Origin: Herbaspirillum hiltneri N3 | GTDB lineage: Bacteria; Pseudomonadota; Gammaproteobacteria; Burkholderiales; Burkholderiaceae_D | Direction: 5' to 3' | Assembly: GCF_001267925.1 (NCBI RefSeq) | Contig: NZ_CP011409.1 | Span: 3,968,001-4,032,000, forward strand | Length of the DNA: 64,000 nt | In this document: positions 43,204 through 51,866 of the stretch, piece by piece | Position numbering within the stretch: position 1 is the stretch's first letter | Layout of the letters: every line of letters starts with the position of its first letter | The notes under the pieces: generated by a model | Told to the model about the DNA's origin: nothing | Databases searched by the model: none | What the model saw: only the letters and a program-made list of their open reading frames with translations | Translations under genes and position numbers: made by a program

Positions 43204-43683
43204 ATGGATACCTCGACTGACCTCGCCGCGCGCGTCGGACTCGCGCTCAAAGCCAGGAACCTGCTGCTCTCCACCGCCGAATCCTGCACCGGCGGCGGCG
43301 TCGCCCAGGCCATCACCGAAATCGCCGGCTCTTCGGAATGGTTCGACTGCGGCTTCGTCACCTATTCCAACGCCTCCAAGAACGAATTGCTCGAGATTTC
43401 CGAAGCGCTGATCGCCCAGCATGGCGCCGTCAGCGAAGAAATCGCGGCCGCCATGGCCGAAGGCGCGATCGCCAACAGCAGCTCCGACGTCGCCGTGTCC
43501 ACCACGGGCATCGCCGGCCCGGGCGGCGCCGTACCGGGCAAACCCGTCGGCACCGTTTGCTTCGGCTGGAAAGTCGGCGACCAGACTTTCACCGAACGCC
43601 TGGTGTTCACCGGCGACCGCCGCGCAGTGCGTGAACAAGCCGTGATTCATTCGCTGCAGGGCTTGCTGCGCCTGCTGACCTGA
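43204..43683 (+). CDS. pncC: Nicotinamide-nucleotide amidase (CinA C-terminal family)
   Basis: This 159-residue enzyme deamidates nicotinamide mononucleotide for NAD recycling. It is the stand-alone CinA C-terminal domain, with TAESCTGGGVAQAIT, the catalytic-region YSNASKNELLEI and STTGIAGPGGAVPGKPVGTV. AAGGA precedes the ATG at 43204. It probably belongs to the thiL-pgpA transcript, 138 bases downstream. Confidence 0.95.
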   Translation: MDTSTDLAARVGLALKARNLLLSTAESCTGGGVAQAITEIAGSSEWFDCGFVTYSNASKNELLEISEALIAQHGAVSEEIAAAMAEGAIANSSSDVAVSTTGIAGPGGAVPGKPVGTVCFGWKVGDQTFTERLVFTGDRRAVREQAVIHSLQGLLRLLT

Positions 43684-43703
43684 ATGGCAGGCGAACCCGC
43701 ATG

Positions 43704-43742
43704 AAAAAGAGCCGCGGCGAGATGATCGCGACGGCTCTTTTT
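43704..43742. terminator. Bidirectional terminator
   Basis: AAAAAGAGCCG pairs perfectly with CGGCTCTTTTT around a 17-base loop, with T-runs on both strands. It separates the convergent pncC and pyrF genes. Confidence 0.9.
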
Positions 43743-43779
43743 ACTTTGGCGGCGGCCATGCCGCACGCCGGTACTTCCC

Positions 43780-44598
43780 TTAACGATACTGATTGATCGC
43801 GTCGCGCGTCTCAAGCGCCACGCGCCGCGCCGCTGCGGCGTAATCTTCGCCTGCCTGCGGCTTGGCATACAGGATCGCACGCGACGAATTGATCATCATG
43901 CCGCCGCCGTCTGCGGTCTTGCCCGACTTGACGGTCGCGGCCACGTCCCCGCCCTGCGCGCCGACGCCGGGCACCAGCAACGGCATGTCGCCGATGATGC
44001 CGCGCACCTGCGCCAGTTCTTCCGGGAAAGTCGCGCCGACCACCAGGCCGCACTGGCCGTTGGTGTTCCACTTGTCCGCCACCAGCCGCGCCACATGCTG
44101 ATACAGCGGCACACCGTCGACCGTCAGGAATTGCAGATCGGAACCGCCCGCGTTCGAGGTGCGGCACAGCACGATGGCGCCGCGGTCCTTCCACTCCAGA
44201 TACGGCGCAACCGAGTCAAACCCCATGTACGGGCTGACCGTCACCGCCTGCGCGCCGTAGCGCTCGAACGCTTCGCGTGCATACTGTTCAGCGGTGGCGC
44301 CGATGTCGCCGCGCTTGGCGTCGAGCACGATGGGGATGTGCGGATAGGTGGTGCGGATGTAGGTGCAGATTTCTTCCAGCTGGTCTTCCGCGCGCAGGGC
44401 AGCGAAGTAGGCGATCTGCGGCTTGAACGAGCAGGCCACATCGGCGGTGGCGTCGATGATGCCTTTGCAGAAAGCAAAAATGGCGTCGGGCTGGTCCTTC
44501 CACTGCGCGGGAAATTTGGCGATATCCGGGTCGAGTCCGACGCACAGCAGCGAATTATTGGTCTTCCACGCAGCGGATAATTGTTCGATAAATGTCAC
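43780..44598 (-). CDS. pyrF: Orotidine 5'-phosphate decarboxylase
   Basis: This 272-residue enzyme decarboxylates OMP to UMP, the last step of pyrimidine synthesis. It is the longer (type 2) PyrF, with [14 protein letters not shown], the catalytic [17 protein letters not shown] and [17 protein letters not shown] start at 44598 with AAGG six bases upstream begins the family N-terminus ([11 protein letters not shown]). The open frame extends upstream over the lemA gene, but that part is not coding. Confidence 0.95.
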   Translation of the reverse strand: MTFIEQLSAAWKTNNSLLCVGLDPDIAKFPAQWKDQPDAIFAFCKGIIDATADVACSFKPQIAYFAALRAEDQLEEICTYIRTTYPHIPIVLDAKRGDIGATAEQYAREAFERYGAQAVTVSPYMGFDSVAPYLEWKDRGAIVLCRTSNAGGSDLQFLTVDGVPLYQHVARLVADKWNTNGQCGLVVGATFPEELAQVRGIIGDMPLLVPGVGAQGGDVAATVKSGKTADGGGMMINSSRAILYAKPQAGEDYAAAARRVALETRDAINQYR

Positions 44599-44736
44599 GG
44601 TAAGCCTTAATATGCAAAGATGCGATATTGTAACGCGCCCGCAGCCCGCTTCACTCGCTTCACCCGCTTGATCGGCTTGACGGCGCCGGCAGTACTCAGC
44701 AAAGTAACGAATCTCCTTATCTTCTCGAGGCATACA

Positions 44737-45330
44737 ATGAAAAAATGGTTTGCATGGCTGGCGATCGCCGCCTCCGTCCTGACACTGAGCAGCTGCGGTT
44801 ATAACGATTTCCAGGCCAAGGATGAAGCCACCAAGGCCGCCTGGGGCGAGGTCGTGAACCAGTACCAGCGCCGCGCCGACCTGATTCCGAACCTGGTCAA
44901 CACCGTCAAGGGCTACGCCTCGCACGAAAGAGAAACGCTGGAAGCCGTCACCAAGGCGCGCGCTGCGGCAACCAGCTTCCAGATCACGCCGGAAGTGCTG
45001 AACAATCCGGAAGCCTTCAACAAGTTCCAGCAGGTGCAGGGCGAGCTGTCGTCGGCGCTGTCGCGCTTGATGGCCGTGTCGGAAAATTATCCGCAGCTGA
45101 AGGCCGACACCAGCTTCCGTGACCTGCAGTCGCAACTGGAAGGCACCGAAAACCGCATCACCGTGGCGCGTCAACGCTACATCGTCGCCGTGCAGGAATA
45201 CAACGTACTGGCGCGGAGCTTCCCGACCAACATCACCGCCAAGATGTTCAGCTATCCGGTCAAGCCGTCTTTCACGGTCGAAAACGAGAAAGCGATTTCC
45301 ACCGCGCCTGCCGTCAATTTCGGCAAATAA
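44737..45330 (+). CDS. lemA: LemA family protein
   Basis: This 197-residue protein has a lipoprotein-like N-terminal signal (TLSSC at residues 16-20) and a helical LemA domain ([39 protein letters not shown]). The family's role is not settled; it is anchored at the membrane facing outward. GAGG precedes the ATG. It leads an operon with two TPM-domain genes, a common arrangement. Confidence 0.93.
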   Translation: MKKWFAWLAIAASVLTLSSCGYNDFQAKDEATKAAWGEVVNQYQRRADLIPNLVNTVKGYASHERETLEAVTKARAAATSFQITPEVLNNPEAFNKFQQVQGELSSALSRLMAVSENYPQLKADTSFRDLQSQLEGTENRITVARQRYIVAVQEYNVLARSFPTNITAKMFSYPVKPSFTVENEKAISTAPAVNFGK

Positions 45331-45348
45331 GCCTGATCTGATTCCTCC

Positions 45349-46194
45349 ATGCTGCACTTCCCTCGCCTGCTGGCGTTCTCTCTGCTGGTCCTGCTGACCG
45401 GTGCCTTTCAAGGTGCCGGCGCGCAGAACTTCGTCGCCGTTCCGGCGCTGACTTCACACGTGACGGACCAGGCCGGCATGCTGGACGAGCAGCAGCGGCG
45501 CACGCTGGACCAGGTCCTGACCGACTACGAAACCCGCACCGGCAGCCAGATCGCCATTCTGCTGATCTCCAGCACCGCACCGGAAGCCATCGAGCAATAC
45601 GGCATCCGCGTCGCCGACGCCTGGAAACTGGGCCGCAAAGGCGTTGACGACGGCGTCATCCTGATAGTCGCCAAAGACAACACCAAAGCCTTGCGGCGCC
45701 TGCGCATCGAAGCCGGCCGCGGTGTCCAGGGCAGCCTGACCGACGCCCAGTCGAAACGCATCCTGGAAGACGTCATCGCGCCCCATTTCCGCCAGAATGA
45801 TTACTACGGGGGCCTTGCTGCAGGCATCTCGGCGCTGACCAGCCTGCTCGATCGAGAGAATCTTCCGCCGGCGGAAAAGAAAGAGGCCGCAGGCCAGTAC
45901 GACGCCGCCTGGCTTGAAGTCGCGGTCCTGGTCATCATGCTGGCGGTGTTTTTCACGGCGCTGCTGCTGGCGCGACGCCGCACCACCGGCCGCAACAAAC
46001 TCAATAGCAATGAATGGGGCAACGCCGCCGGCGTGATCATCGGCAGCATCCTCAACGAGGCCGCGCATAGCGCAAGCAGGAGCGGACGCGGCGGCTTTGG
46101 AGGCGGTGGCTTCGGCAGCGGCAGTAGTGGCGGCGGCGGATTTTCGGGCGGCGGCGGCAGTTTTGACGGCGGCGGCGCCTCGGGGGACTGGTGA
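45349..46194 (+). CDS. TPM-domain protein, YgcG-like
   Basis: This 281-residue protein has a signal peptide (residues 1-25), a TPM domain (about 35-165: [31 protein letters not shown]), a membrane segment near 190-208 and a low-complexity Gly/Ser tail ([20 protein letters not shown]) ending ASGDW. TPM-domain proteins of this kind partner LemA at the envelope; an enzymatic activity is not certain. It is 18 bases after lemA. Confidence 0.92.
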   Translation: MLHFPRLLAFSLLVLLTGAFQGAGAQNFVAVPALTSHVTDQAGMLDEQQRRTLDQVLTDYETRTGSQIAILLISSTAPEAIEQYGIRVADAWKLGRKGVDDGVILIVAKDNTKALRRLRIEAGRGVQGSLTDAQSKRILEDVIAPHFRQNDYYGGLAAGISALTSLLDRENLPPAEKKEAAGQYDAAWLEVAVLVIMLAVFFTALLLARRRTTGRNKLNSNEWGNAAGVIIGSILNEAAHSASRSGRGGFGGGGFGSGSSGGGGFSGGGGSFDGGGASGDW

Positions 46195-46694
46195 TGAACA
46201 CATTCATGCGCTTCTTCAGGCACCTGCGCCACACTCGCGCCGCGGCGCGCGCCGCCTTCCCGCCGGCAACGCTGCTGGCGATCCAGGCCTGCATCGGCGC
46301 CGGTGAAACGCAGCATCGTGCTGAAGTACGTCTGGTGATTGAAGCCGCGCTGCCTTTGGGCGCAGTGCTGCGCAATGAATCCTCGCGCGCCCGCGCCCAT
46401 GAGCTGTTCTCGCATTACCGCATCTGGGACACCGAAGAAAACAGCGGCGTGCTGATCTACCTCAACCTGGCCGATCACCGCGTCGAAATCGTTACCGATC
46501 GCACCGTCGGACGTGCCCTCAAGCGCGTTGACTGGGAATCGGTTTGCAGTACAATGACCCGAAGCTTCGCCGACGGGATTTATCATGACGGCACGCTGGA
46601 AGCACTGGCGCAACTGAACCGATTGCTGGCCCTGCATTTCCCCCAGACATCGCAGCACAAAAACGAGATTTCCAACCGGCCGCTGATGCTCTGA
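46194..46694 (+). CDS. Second TPM-domain protein
   Basis: This 166-residue protein has a TPM-type domain without a signal peptide or membrane anchor (GETQHRAEVRLVIEAALPLG, SGVLIYLNLADHRVEIVTDRT). Its ATG shares the last base of the preceding stop (TGATG), so translation is coupled to the YgcG-like gene. LemA plus two TPM proteins in a row is a recurrent set; the function is unknown. There is no clear terminator before the next gene. Confidence 0.9.
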   Translation: MNTFMRFFRHLRHTRAAARAAFPPATLLAIQACIGAGETQHRAEVRLVIEAALPLGAVLRNESSRARAHELFSHYRIWDTEENSGVLIYLNLADHRVEIVTDRTVGRALKRVDWESVCSTMTRSFADGIYHDGTLEALAQLNRLLALHFPQTSQHKNEISNRPLML

Positions 46695-46764
46695 CATCGC
46701 CGTCCGACCGGCGCCCTGCCGCCAAGGTTCTGTTCAAGCTTCGACTCAAAACAAAAATGGGGGA

Positions 46765-47808
46765 ATGATGAGCACATCCGGTCCCGAGCACTCGCACCAG
46801 CCCGCCACACCTTCTCAACGATCAGACATCGCAGCCCAGGAATACCGCTTTAGCGTGCTGCTCATCGACGACCAGCTGGTGGTCCAGGAAAAAGTCCGGC
46901 GCGCCGTGCGATCTGAAACCGACATCGATTTCCACTTTTGCAGCAAGGCCGCCGATGCGCTGGCCAAGGCCGAAGCCTGCCAACCCACCGTCATCCTGCA
47001 AGACCTGGTCATGCCCGACACCGACGGGCTCGACCTTGTGCGGCAATACCGCAGCAGCGCGCTGCTCGCGAACGTGCCGGTCATCGTGCTGTCCAGCACC
47101 GACGAACCGCTGATCAAGAAAGACGCCTTCCTGGCCGGCGCCAACGACTATGTGGTCAAGTCCTACGACACCATCGAACTGGTCGCGCGCATCCGCTACC
47201 ATTCGCGCTCCTACATCAACCTGCTGCAACGCGACGCCGCCTACGCCGCCCTGCATGAAAGCCAGAAGCAGCTGGAAGCCAGCAACGCCGAACTCAAGCG
47301 CCTGACGCATACCGACGGTCTCACCGGCATCGCCAACCGGCGCTATTTCGACGACTACATGAAGCAGGAATGGCTGCGCGCGCAACGCGACAAGACACCG
47401 CTGTCGCTGCTGTTGATGGATGTGGATTGCTTCAAGCTGTACAACGACACCTACGGCCACGTTGCCGGCGACGACGTGCTGCGCCGCGTCGGCGCAGCCA
47501 TTGCCGCCGGCGGTGCGCGTCCGGCCGATCTGGCGGCGCGTTACGGCGGCGAAGAGTTCGCGGTCATCCTGCCCGCCACGGACGCCGCCGGCGCAAAGGA
47601 ACTTGCCGAAAAAATCTGCCGGGCGGTCGCCGGTCTCGGCATTGCGCACACCACCTCGAAGGCGGCCTATCACGTCACGATCAGCGTCGGCGCCGCCACC
47701 GCGTATCCGGTGCAGGGCGGCGACATCGTCGGCCTCATCAAGCGTGTCGACGACTGTCTCTACAGCGCCAAGCAAAGCGGCCGCAACCGCGTTAGCGCAG
47801 CAGAGTGA
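46765..47808 (+). CDS. WspR-like response regulator diguanylate cyclase
   Basis: This 347-residue soluble enzyme has an N-terminal receiver domain (VLLIDDQLVVQEKVRRAV, phospho-acceptor Asp80 in ILQDLVMPD, and the conserved Lys in VVKSYDT), a coiled linker (about 155-180) and a GGDEF domain with GGEEF at 261-265 and an intact RxxD site (RPAD). The receiver and linker closely resemble WspR of Pseudomonas. The Wsp receptor/kinase genes are not adjacent, so its partner is unknown. Tandem ATGs follow a GGGGGA site. Confidence 0.93.
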   Translation: MMSTSGPEHSHQPATPSQRSDIAAQEYRFSVLLIDDQLVVQEKVRRAVRSETDIDFHFCSKAADALAKAEACQPTVILQDLVMPDTDGLDLVRQYRSSALLANVPVIVLSSTDEPLIKKDAFLAGANDYVVKSYDTIELVARIRYHSRSYINLLQRDAAYAALHESQKQLEASNAELKRLTHTDGLTGIANRRYFDDYMKQEWLRAQRDKTPLSLLLMDVDCFKLYNDTYGHVAGDDVLRRVGAAIAAGGARPADLAARYGGEEFAVILPATDAAGAKELAEKICRAVAGLGIAHTTSKAAYHVTISVGAATAYPVQGGDIVGLIKRVDDCLYSAKQSGRNRVSAAE

Positions 47809-47855
47809 ACAGCAGAATGAGCAACGAAGCGAGCAGCGCTCCGCGACGCCGGTCG

Positions 47856-49289
47856 TCAGCCTTTTTCAAATACCCATTGCAGCAAGGCATCCTGCGCCGC
47901 CTGTCCCAGCGGCGCGTTCGGATGATTGATCAGGAACACCGCCACGTACATCTTGCCTGACGCCGCCTGCACGTAGCCGGCGATGGAGCGCACGTCGTTC
48001 AGCGAACCGGTCTTGATGTGCGCCTGCCCTGCCACGCTTTTGTCATTCAGACGCTTGCGCATGGTGCCGTCGTAGCCGACCAGCGGCATCGAGGCGATGA
48101 ACTCCGGCATCACCGGCGAATGAAACGCGTCCACCAGCACCTGGCCGAGCGTAGCCGGAGCGATGCGCTCGTTGCGCGACAAACCCGCGCCGTTTTCAAT
48201 CACCAGTTCATCGGCGCCTATGCCTTTGGCCGACAACCAGCCGCGAATCGCCTGGGCGCCGCGCGCAGTACTGCCGGGCGCCTGCGATGCCTGCGCACCG
48301 ATCGTCAGCAACAGCTGGCGCGCCATCACGTTGTTGCTGTACTTGTTGATGTCGCGGATCACTTCGGGCACGGCGGGGGATTGCCACTCCGCCAGCAGCC
48401 GCGCCACCGGCGCGACATTGCCGGGCATGACCTTGCCCGAGATGGTGCCGCCCAGTTCGCTCCACATCTGGCGCAGCACCGCGCCAAAATACTGCGTGGC
48501 GCTCATGCGGTAGGGGTGGACGTACCAGACCTTTTCTCCGCAGGCAGCCGGGAAAGCGCCATTGAAGACCGCCGCGCCGACGCCGACGTCGGCCTGCAAC
48601 TTGCCCTGCCAGTCGCCGCAGACTGCTTCTTTCGACAAGCGCGGCGCAGTGATGACGTAGCCGGACAGCGGTGGCTCCATGGCCACATTGACCTGACCGG
48701 CAACCTCGTCCGGCATGAAGCGGATCGCCACCGTCTTGTAGTTCAGCAGCAAGGCGTCGGGACCGACGTTGTAGGGCTTCTGCGGATCGCCGTCGAATTG
48801 CGCCGGATCGTACACGTTCTCTTCAAACACACTGCGATCCAGCACGACGTTGCCGCGGATGTCGCGTACGCCTTTGGCGCGGATCTGGCGCAGGAACATC
48901 CAGAAGCTCTCCATCACCAGCTTGGGGTCGCCGCTGCCCTTGATGCTCAGGTCGCCCAGCAGCACGCCGTCGTTGAGCACGCCGTCGATGTAGGCCTGGG
49001 TTTTCCAGCTGAAGGCGGGGCCGAGCAATTCGAGTGCAGCATCGGTGGTCACCAGCTTCATCACCGAAGCCGGATTGAACGGCGCCGCCGCATTGAAGGC
49101 CAGCATCGGACGCGTTGCGTCGACGGCTTGGACGAACACCCCGACAGTACGCACCGGTATCTTCGCCTGCCTGAGCGCACCGCTCACGGCCGGCGGCAAT
49201 TCTTGCGCCGCCAGATGTTGCGCGGAAGCGATGCCGCAAGCGGCGAAAGCGCACAGCGCCAGGATTCGGAATTCTTTGAGTATCTGCAT
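47856..49289 (-). CDS. dacB: D-alanyl-D-alanine carboxypeptidase/endopeptidase (PBP4)
   Basis: This periplasmic class C penicillin-binding protein has 477 residues. After a signal peptide (about 1-25) come the three active-site motifs: SVMK (Ser75-Lys78, in NPASVMKLVT), SNN in KYSNNVMAR, and KTG in HIKTGSL. The large insert between the first two motifs is typical of PBP4, which trims peptidoglycan cross-links. The ATG at 49289 gives a proper signal peptide; the longer frame from 49325 would add a second hydrophobic stretch. Confidence 0.95.
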   Translation of the reverse strand: MQILKEFRILALCAFAACGIASAQHLAAQELPPAVSGALRQAKIPVRTVGVFVQAVDATRPMLAFNAAAPFNPASVMKLVTTDAALELLGPAFSWKTQAYIDGVLNDGVLLGDLSIKGSGDPKLVMESFWMFLRQIRAKGVRDIRGNVVLDRSVFEENVYDPAQFDGDPQKPYNVGPDALLLNYKTVAIRFMPDEVAGQVNVAMEPPLSGYVITAPRLSKEAVCGDWQGKLQADVGVGAAVFNGAFPAACGEKVWYVHPYRMSATQYFGAVLRQMWSELGGTISGKVMPGNVAPVARLLAEWQSPAVPEVIRDINKYSNNVMARQLLLTIGAQASQAPGSTARGAQAIRGWLSAKGIGADELVIENGAGLSRNERIAPATLGQVLVDAFHSPVMPEFIASMPLVGYDGTMRKRLNDKSVAGQAHIKTGSLNDVRSIAGYVQAASGKMYVAVFLINHPNAPLGQAAQDALLQWVFEKG

Positions 49290-49446
49290 GAGGGCCAACA
49301 GGACCAATAGGAAGGGACCCGGCATTATATGTCGGCTTTTCGCCTCTATTTCCGTGCGCTCTTCTGGCGACAGCGGGACAGTTGTTGTAACCTAGACATA
49401 TTGGCTGGGTGCAAATCATGCCCGACAACAAGACAAGAACGCCGCG

Positions 49447-50673
49447 GTGGCCGGCATGCCAACATCGGAAAGCACTCCTGACATGTCGCATCGCAACGCC
49501 CCCTCCCGCACCCACGCTGACCAGGGCAGCCACAGCAGCCACAGCAGCCACAGCGCCGACAGTTCCCACGGGCGATCGGCTTCCTACTTCTCGTTCCGGC
49601 GCGCGCGACGCGCGTTCGGCGACTCGCCGTCGCCCGAAGAACTGATCGGCAAAGGCGTGCGCTTCGTCAAGCGCATCTACCAGCTGCGCGTGATCGGCCT
49701 GTCGATCGGTTTTTTCTGCGTGGCGGCGGGCTTCCTGCAAAATCCGGTCGGATGGCCCCTGTGGGCCTTGCTGGCATTTCACGGCTACCTGTGGCCGCAT
49801 CTCGCTTATCGCCTGGCACTGCGCAGCAAGATCCCATATCGCGCCGAGCGCCTCAATCTGGTGATCGACACCGCCTTCGGCGGCTTCTGGCTCATCGCCA
49901 TGCAAGGCAACCTGGTGCCGGGCGCCGTGATCCTGGCGATGCTGTCGATGGACAACATCGCCGCAGGCGGTACGCGGCTGTTCCTGCGCGGCCTCGTCGG
50001 CAGCGTCGTGGGCGCCTTGCTGGGCCTGCTGCTGCTCGACTTCCGCTTCCTGCCGCAATCCGATATCTACACCGTCGTCGCCTGCCTGCCGATGCTCGCG
50101 CTGTATCCCCTGGCGCTGGGCAAGTCGACTTACGACATGTCCAAGAAGCTAGCCGAGCGCTCGCGCGAATTCGAGACCGTAAGCCAGCGCGACGGTCTTA
50201 CCGGCCTGCTGAATCGGCGTTATTGGGAAACCCTGCTGATCGAGGAATTCAACATCTGCCGCGAACGCAAGCAACGCTCCTCCTTGCTGCTGCTCGATCT
50301 CGATCACTTCAAGAACATCAACGATACCCATGGCCATCTGGTGGGTGACGAAGTGCTCAAGAATTTCGCCCAGCTGCTACGCGACAACCTGCGTGCGGAC
50401 GACCTGATCGGCCGTTACGGCGGCGAGGAATTTGTGGTGATCCTGCGCGACATCAGTTTCAGCGAAGCCGAGACGCTGGCGGCACGCCTGATCGAGCAGG
50501 TGCGCCGGCATCGCCATGAACATAATTCGCTATGGGGCTGCACCATCAGCGCCGGCCTGGTGTCCTTCCATGGCGACATGGAGGCGCATTACTCCTGGCT
50601 GCAACGCGCCGACAACGCGATGTATCGCGCCAAGGATCGCGGACGCGATTGCCTGGTAGCCGAAGGAGAATGA
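49447..50673 (+). CDS. Diguanylate cyclase with MASE2 sensor (DgcC/AdrA-like)
   Basis: This membrane cyclase has about 408 residues. A disordered N-terminus with SHSSHSSHS repeats is followed by a MASE2 domain (RIYQLRVIGLSIGFFCVAAGF, then GFWLIAMQGNLVPGAVILAM; residues about 75-215) as in AdrA/DgcC. The GGDEF domain has GGEEF at 325-329 and an RxxD site (RADD). Start is uncertain: a GTG at 49447, and ATGs at 49456 and 49483, none with a clear ribosome-binding site; the later starts shorten only the disordered part. Confidence 0.92.
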   Translation: MAGMPTSESTPDMSHRNAPSRTHADQGSHSSHSSHSADSSHGRSASYFSFRRARRAFGDSPSPEELIGKGVRFVKRIYQLRVIGLSIGFFCVAAGFLQNPVGWPLWALLAFHGYLWPHLAYRLALRSKIPYRAERLNLVIDTAFGGFWLIAMQGNLVPGAVILAMLSMDNIAAGGTRLFLRGLVGSVVGALLGLLLLDFRFLPQSDIYTVVACLPMLALYPLALGKSTYDMSKKLAERSREFETVSQRDGLTGLLNRRYWETLLIEEFNICRERKQRSSLLLLDLDHFKNINDTHGHLVGDEVLKNFAQLLRDNLRADDLIGRYGGEEFVVILRDISFSEAETLAARLIEQVRRHRHEHNSLWGCTISAGLVSFHGDMEAHYSWLQRADNAMYRAKDRGRDCLVAEGE

Positions 50674-50720
50674 GGAAGGGAAAGGGAAGGAAGAAGGAAG
50701 GAAGAAGGAAGGAAGAGAAG
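50674..50720. repeat. GA-rich simple repeat after the cyclase gene
   Basis: Imperfect GAAGGAAG units repeat over about 45 purine-only bases on the plus strand directly after the stop codon. Confidence 0.8.
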
Positions 50721-50736
50721 CAGCACGGGAAACAAG

Positions 50737-50775
50737 AAAAAAACCGCTGCGTCATCTTAGGGAATGACGCAACGG
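50737..50775 (-). terminator. Intrinsic terminator on the minus strand
   Basis: A 12-base stem CCGCTGCGTCAT/ATGACGCAACGG (11 paired) is followed on the minus strand by seven T. It lies about 120 bases past the stop of the 60-codon gene, whose transcript it probably ends. Confidence 0.7.
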
Positions 50776-50894
50776 CTTCGGGAAAAAGGTGGAACGCCCG
50801 ACGAGTTTCCGGAGTACACGCATACCAATGATGCCGACTCCCCCCGGCGTTCCAGCCACCGCCGCTTGCGCGGCGAACGAGCAAGAAAGCTCGT

Positions 50895-51077
50895 TTAAAT
50901 TAGCACTGGCAGTACCTCCAGCACTAAAAGCGCAATCAGCGCCCCACCTACAGCGCCAATCGTTCGCAATACCGTCCTCACAAATTTCGACGCTACCGGC
51001 ACCTCGCCGAACAGCACCAGTCCGGCAAATGCCATCGGCAAAAAGAACATGAGATTGTTCGTGACGATATTAGGCAT
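50895..51077 (-). CDS. Small two-helix membrane protein (60 aa)
   Basis: I do not recognise this protein. The 60 residues contain two hydrophobic segments (FFLPMAFAGLVLFGEV, residues 11-26, and IGAVGGALIALLVLEVLPVL, 40-59) with a short basic loop. AGGAG lies ten bases before the ATG and an intrinsic terminator lies downstream, so it appears to be an independent gene. The role is unknown; holin-like or stress-membrane peptides are possible. Confidence 0.65.
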   Translation of the reverse strand: MPNIVTNNLMFFLPMAFAGLVLFGEVPVASKFVRTVLRTIGAVGGALIALLVLEVLPVLI

Positions 51078-51227
51078 GATTTTTGTCTCCTACTGTCTTC
51101 TTTATGATTTGAGTATAGGACGCCGTTCGCATAAAACAAGGAATGTTTTCGATGCCGCCGCCCTGCAGCGCACATCCCGCGCCGCTTGCAGCGATGCCCC
51201 TTATTTTCCGAGTGTTGCTGAATAAGC

Positions 51228-51256
51228 TTGACCATGCCCGGTCGCGGGAGTAGACT
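51228..51256 (+). promoter_or_regulatory. Sigma-70-type promoter of the mgtA leader
   Basis: TTGACC and TAGACT are separated by 17 bases, close to the sigma-70 consensus. Transcription would begin near 51263, about 25 bases before a 20-codon ORF and 600 bases before mgtA. Confidence 0.6.
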
Positions 51257-51287
51257 CCGCCCGTTCTTATTTTATGGAGTCCCTCTC

Positions 51288-51350
51288 ATGGGCACTTGTT
51301 CGAGTGACAGTTGTTGCCGGGAAACCTCCCGGTTCGCCTCGGCAAGATAA
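51288..51350 (+). CDS. Possible cysteine-rich leader peptide upstream of mgtA
   Basis: The 20-codon frame has GGAG eight bases before its ATG and begins 25 bases after the predicted transcription start. It encodes MGTCSSDSCCRE with three cysteines in a CxxxxCC-like pattern, then a short basic tail. A CCGGGA/TCCCGG hairpin (51317-51332) lies inside it. A regulatory leader ORF is the natural reading, comparable in position with mgtL of Salmonella though unrelated in sequence. Coding status is unproven. Confidence 0.45.
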   Translation: MGTCSSDSCCRETSRFASAR

Positions 51351-51866
51351 CGCAGGACTTCCCCTGCCGTCATCTTGCAGGAGCAAATGACGGCAGCAGG
51401 CATGCACCGCTTGTAATATCCCGCGTGCAGGCCTTTTCCACCGCACAACACAGCACGCTACAGACCGACCCGCACCGGCGCATGTCCGGATGCTGCATGG
51501 CTCGCGGCCATACACATCCGGCACCTATGCATTGATCGCCGATGCCGCTCGCGGCCAGCGCCACAGTTCAGACTGCGCGTCGGCCGGACCTGCCATTGCC
51601 CGGCCCGGCTGCCGGCGCCGTGCGCATGCCGTCGATGGAACAATTACCGATGAAAGGGTCTTCGCAAACCTGACCTGCGGAGGCCTTATGCCCGATTTAT
51701 CCCACACCTGATTGCCTGCTGTCATCGAGATGTCAGGAGGATTCGTTACAGTCTGACGCTTTCCTCATCTTTCTTTCCGATAACTGCACGAACCGGACCG
51801 CCTCACGTTCCTGACGTATGCGCCGTCCACACTGCAAACCGCTGCAAAAAGAAAAAGAGCCTCATC
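51351..51866 (+). promoter_or_regulatory. Long structured mgtA 5' leader
   Basis: No large gene is seen here. The stretch holds a perfect ten-base hairpin CTGCCGTCAT/ATGACGGCAG (51364-51396, 13-base loop, no T-run). It also holds an 11-base direct repeat GCTCGCGGCCA (51500 and 51547) and a seven-codon frame, MPDLSHT, at 51688-51711 with a perfect GGAGG site. It could be a Mg2+- or metal-responsive leader, or a plain intergenic region; no known riboswitch was recognised. Confidence 0.4.

Noticed and set aside
44599..45411. Upstream extension of the pyrF frame
   Set aside because: It runs antisense to lemA; the GTG at 44598 with AAGG upstream gives the normal PyrF N-terminus.
46081..46180. Glycine/serine repeats in the YgcG-like gene
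   Set aside because: A Gly-rich tail ending near GDW is usual for this family, so it is not a separate repeat element.
49525..49560. AGCCAC repeats near the start of the MASE2 cyclase as a regulatory repeat
   Set aside because: They encode SHSSHSSHS in frame in a disordered N-terminus; with the start codon uncertain there is no evidence for a regulatory role.
51253..51281. GACTCC/GGAGTC stem that would hide the ribosome-binding site of the mgtA leader ORF
   Set aside because: The predicted transcription start near 51263 lies inside the upstream arm, so the full stem would not form in the RNA.
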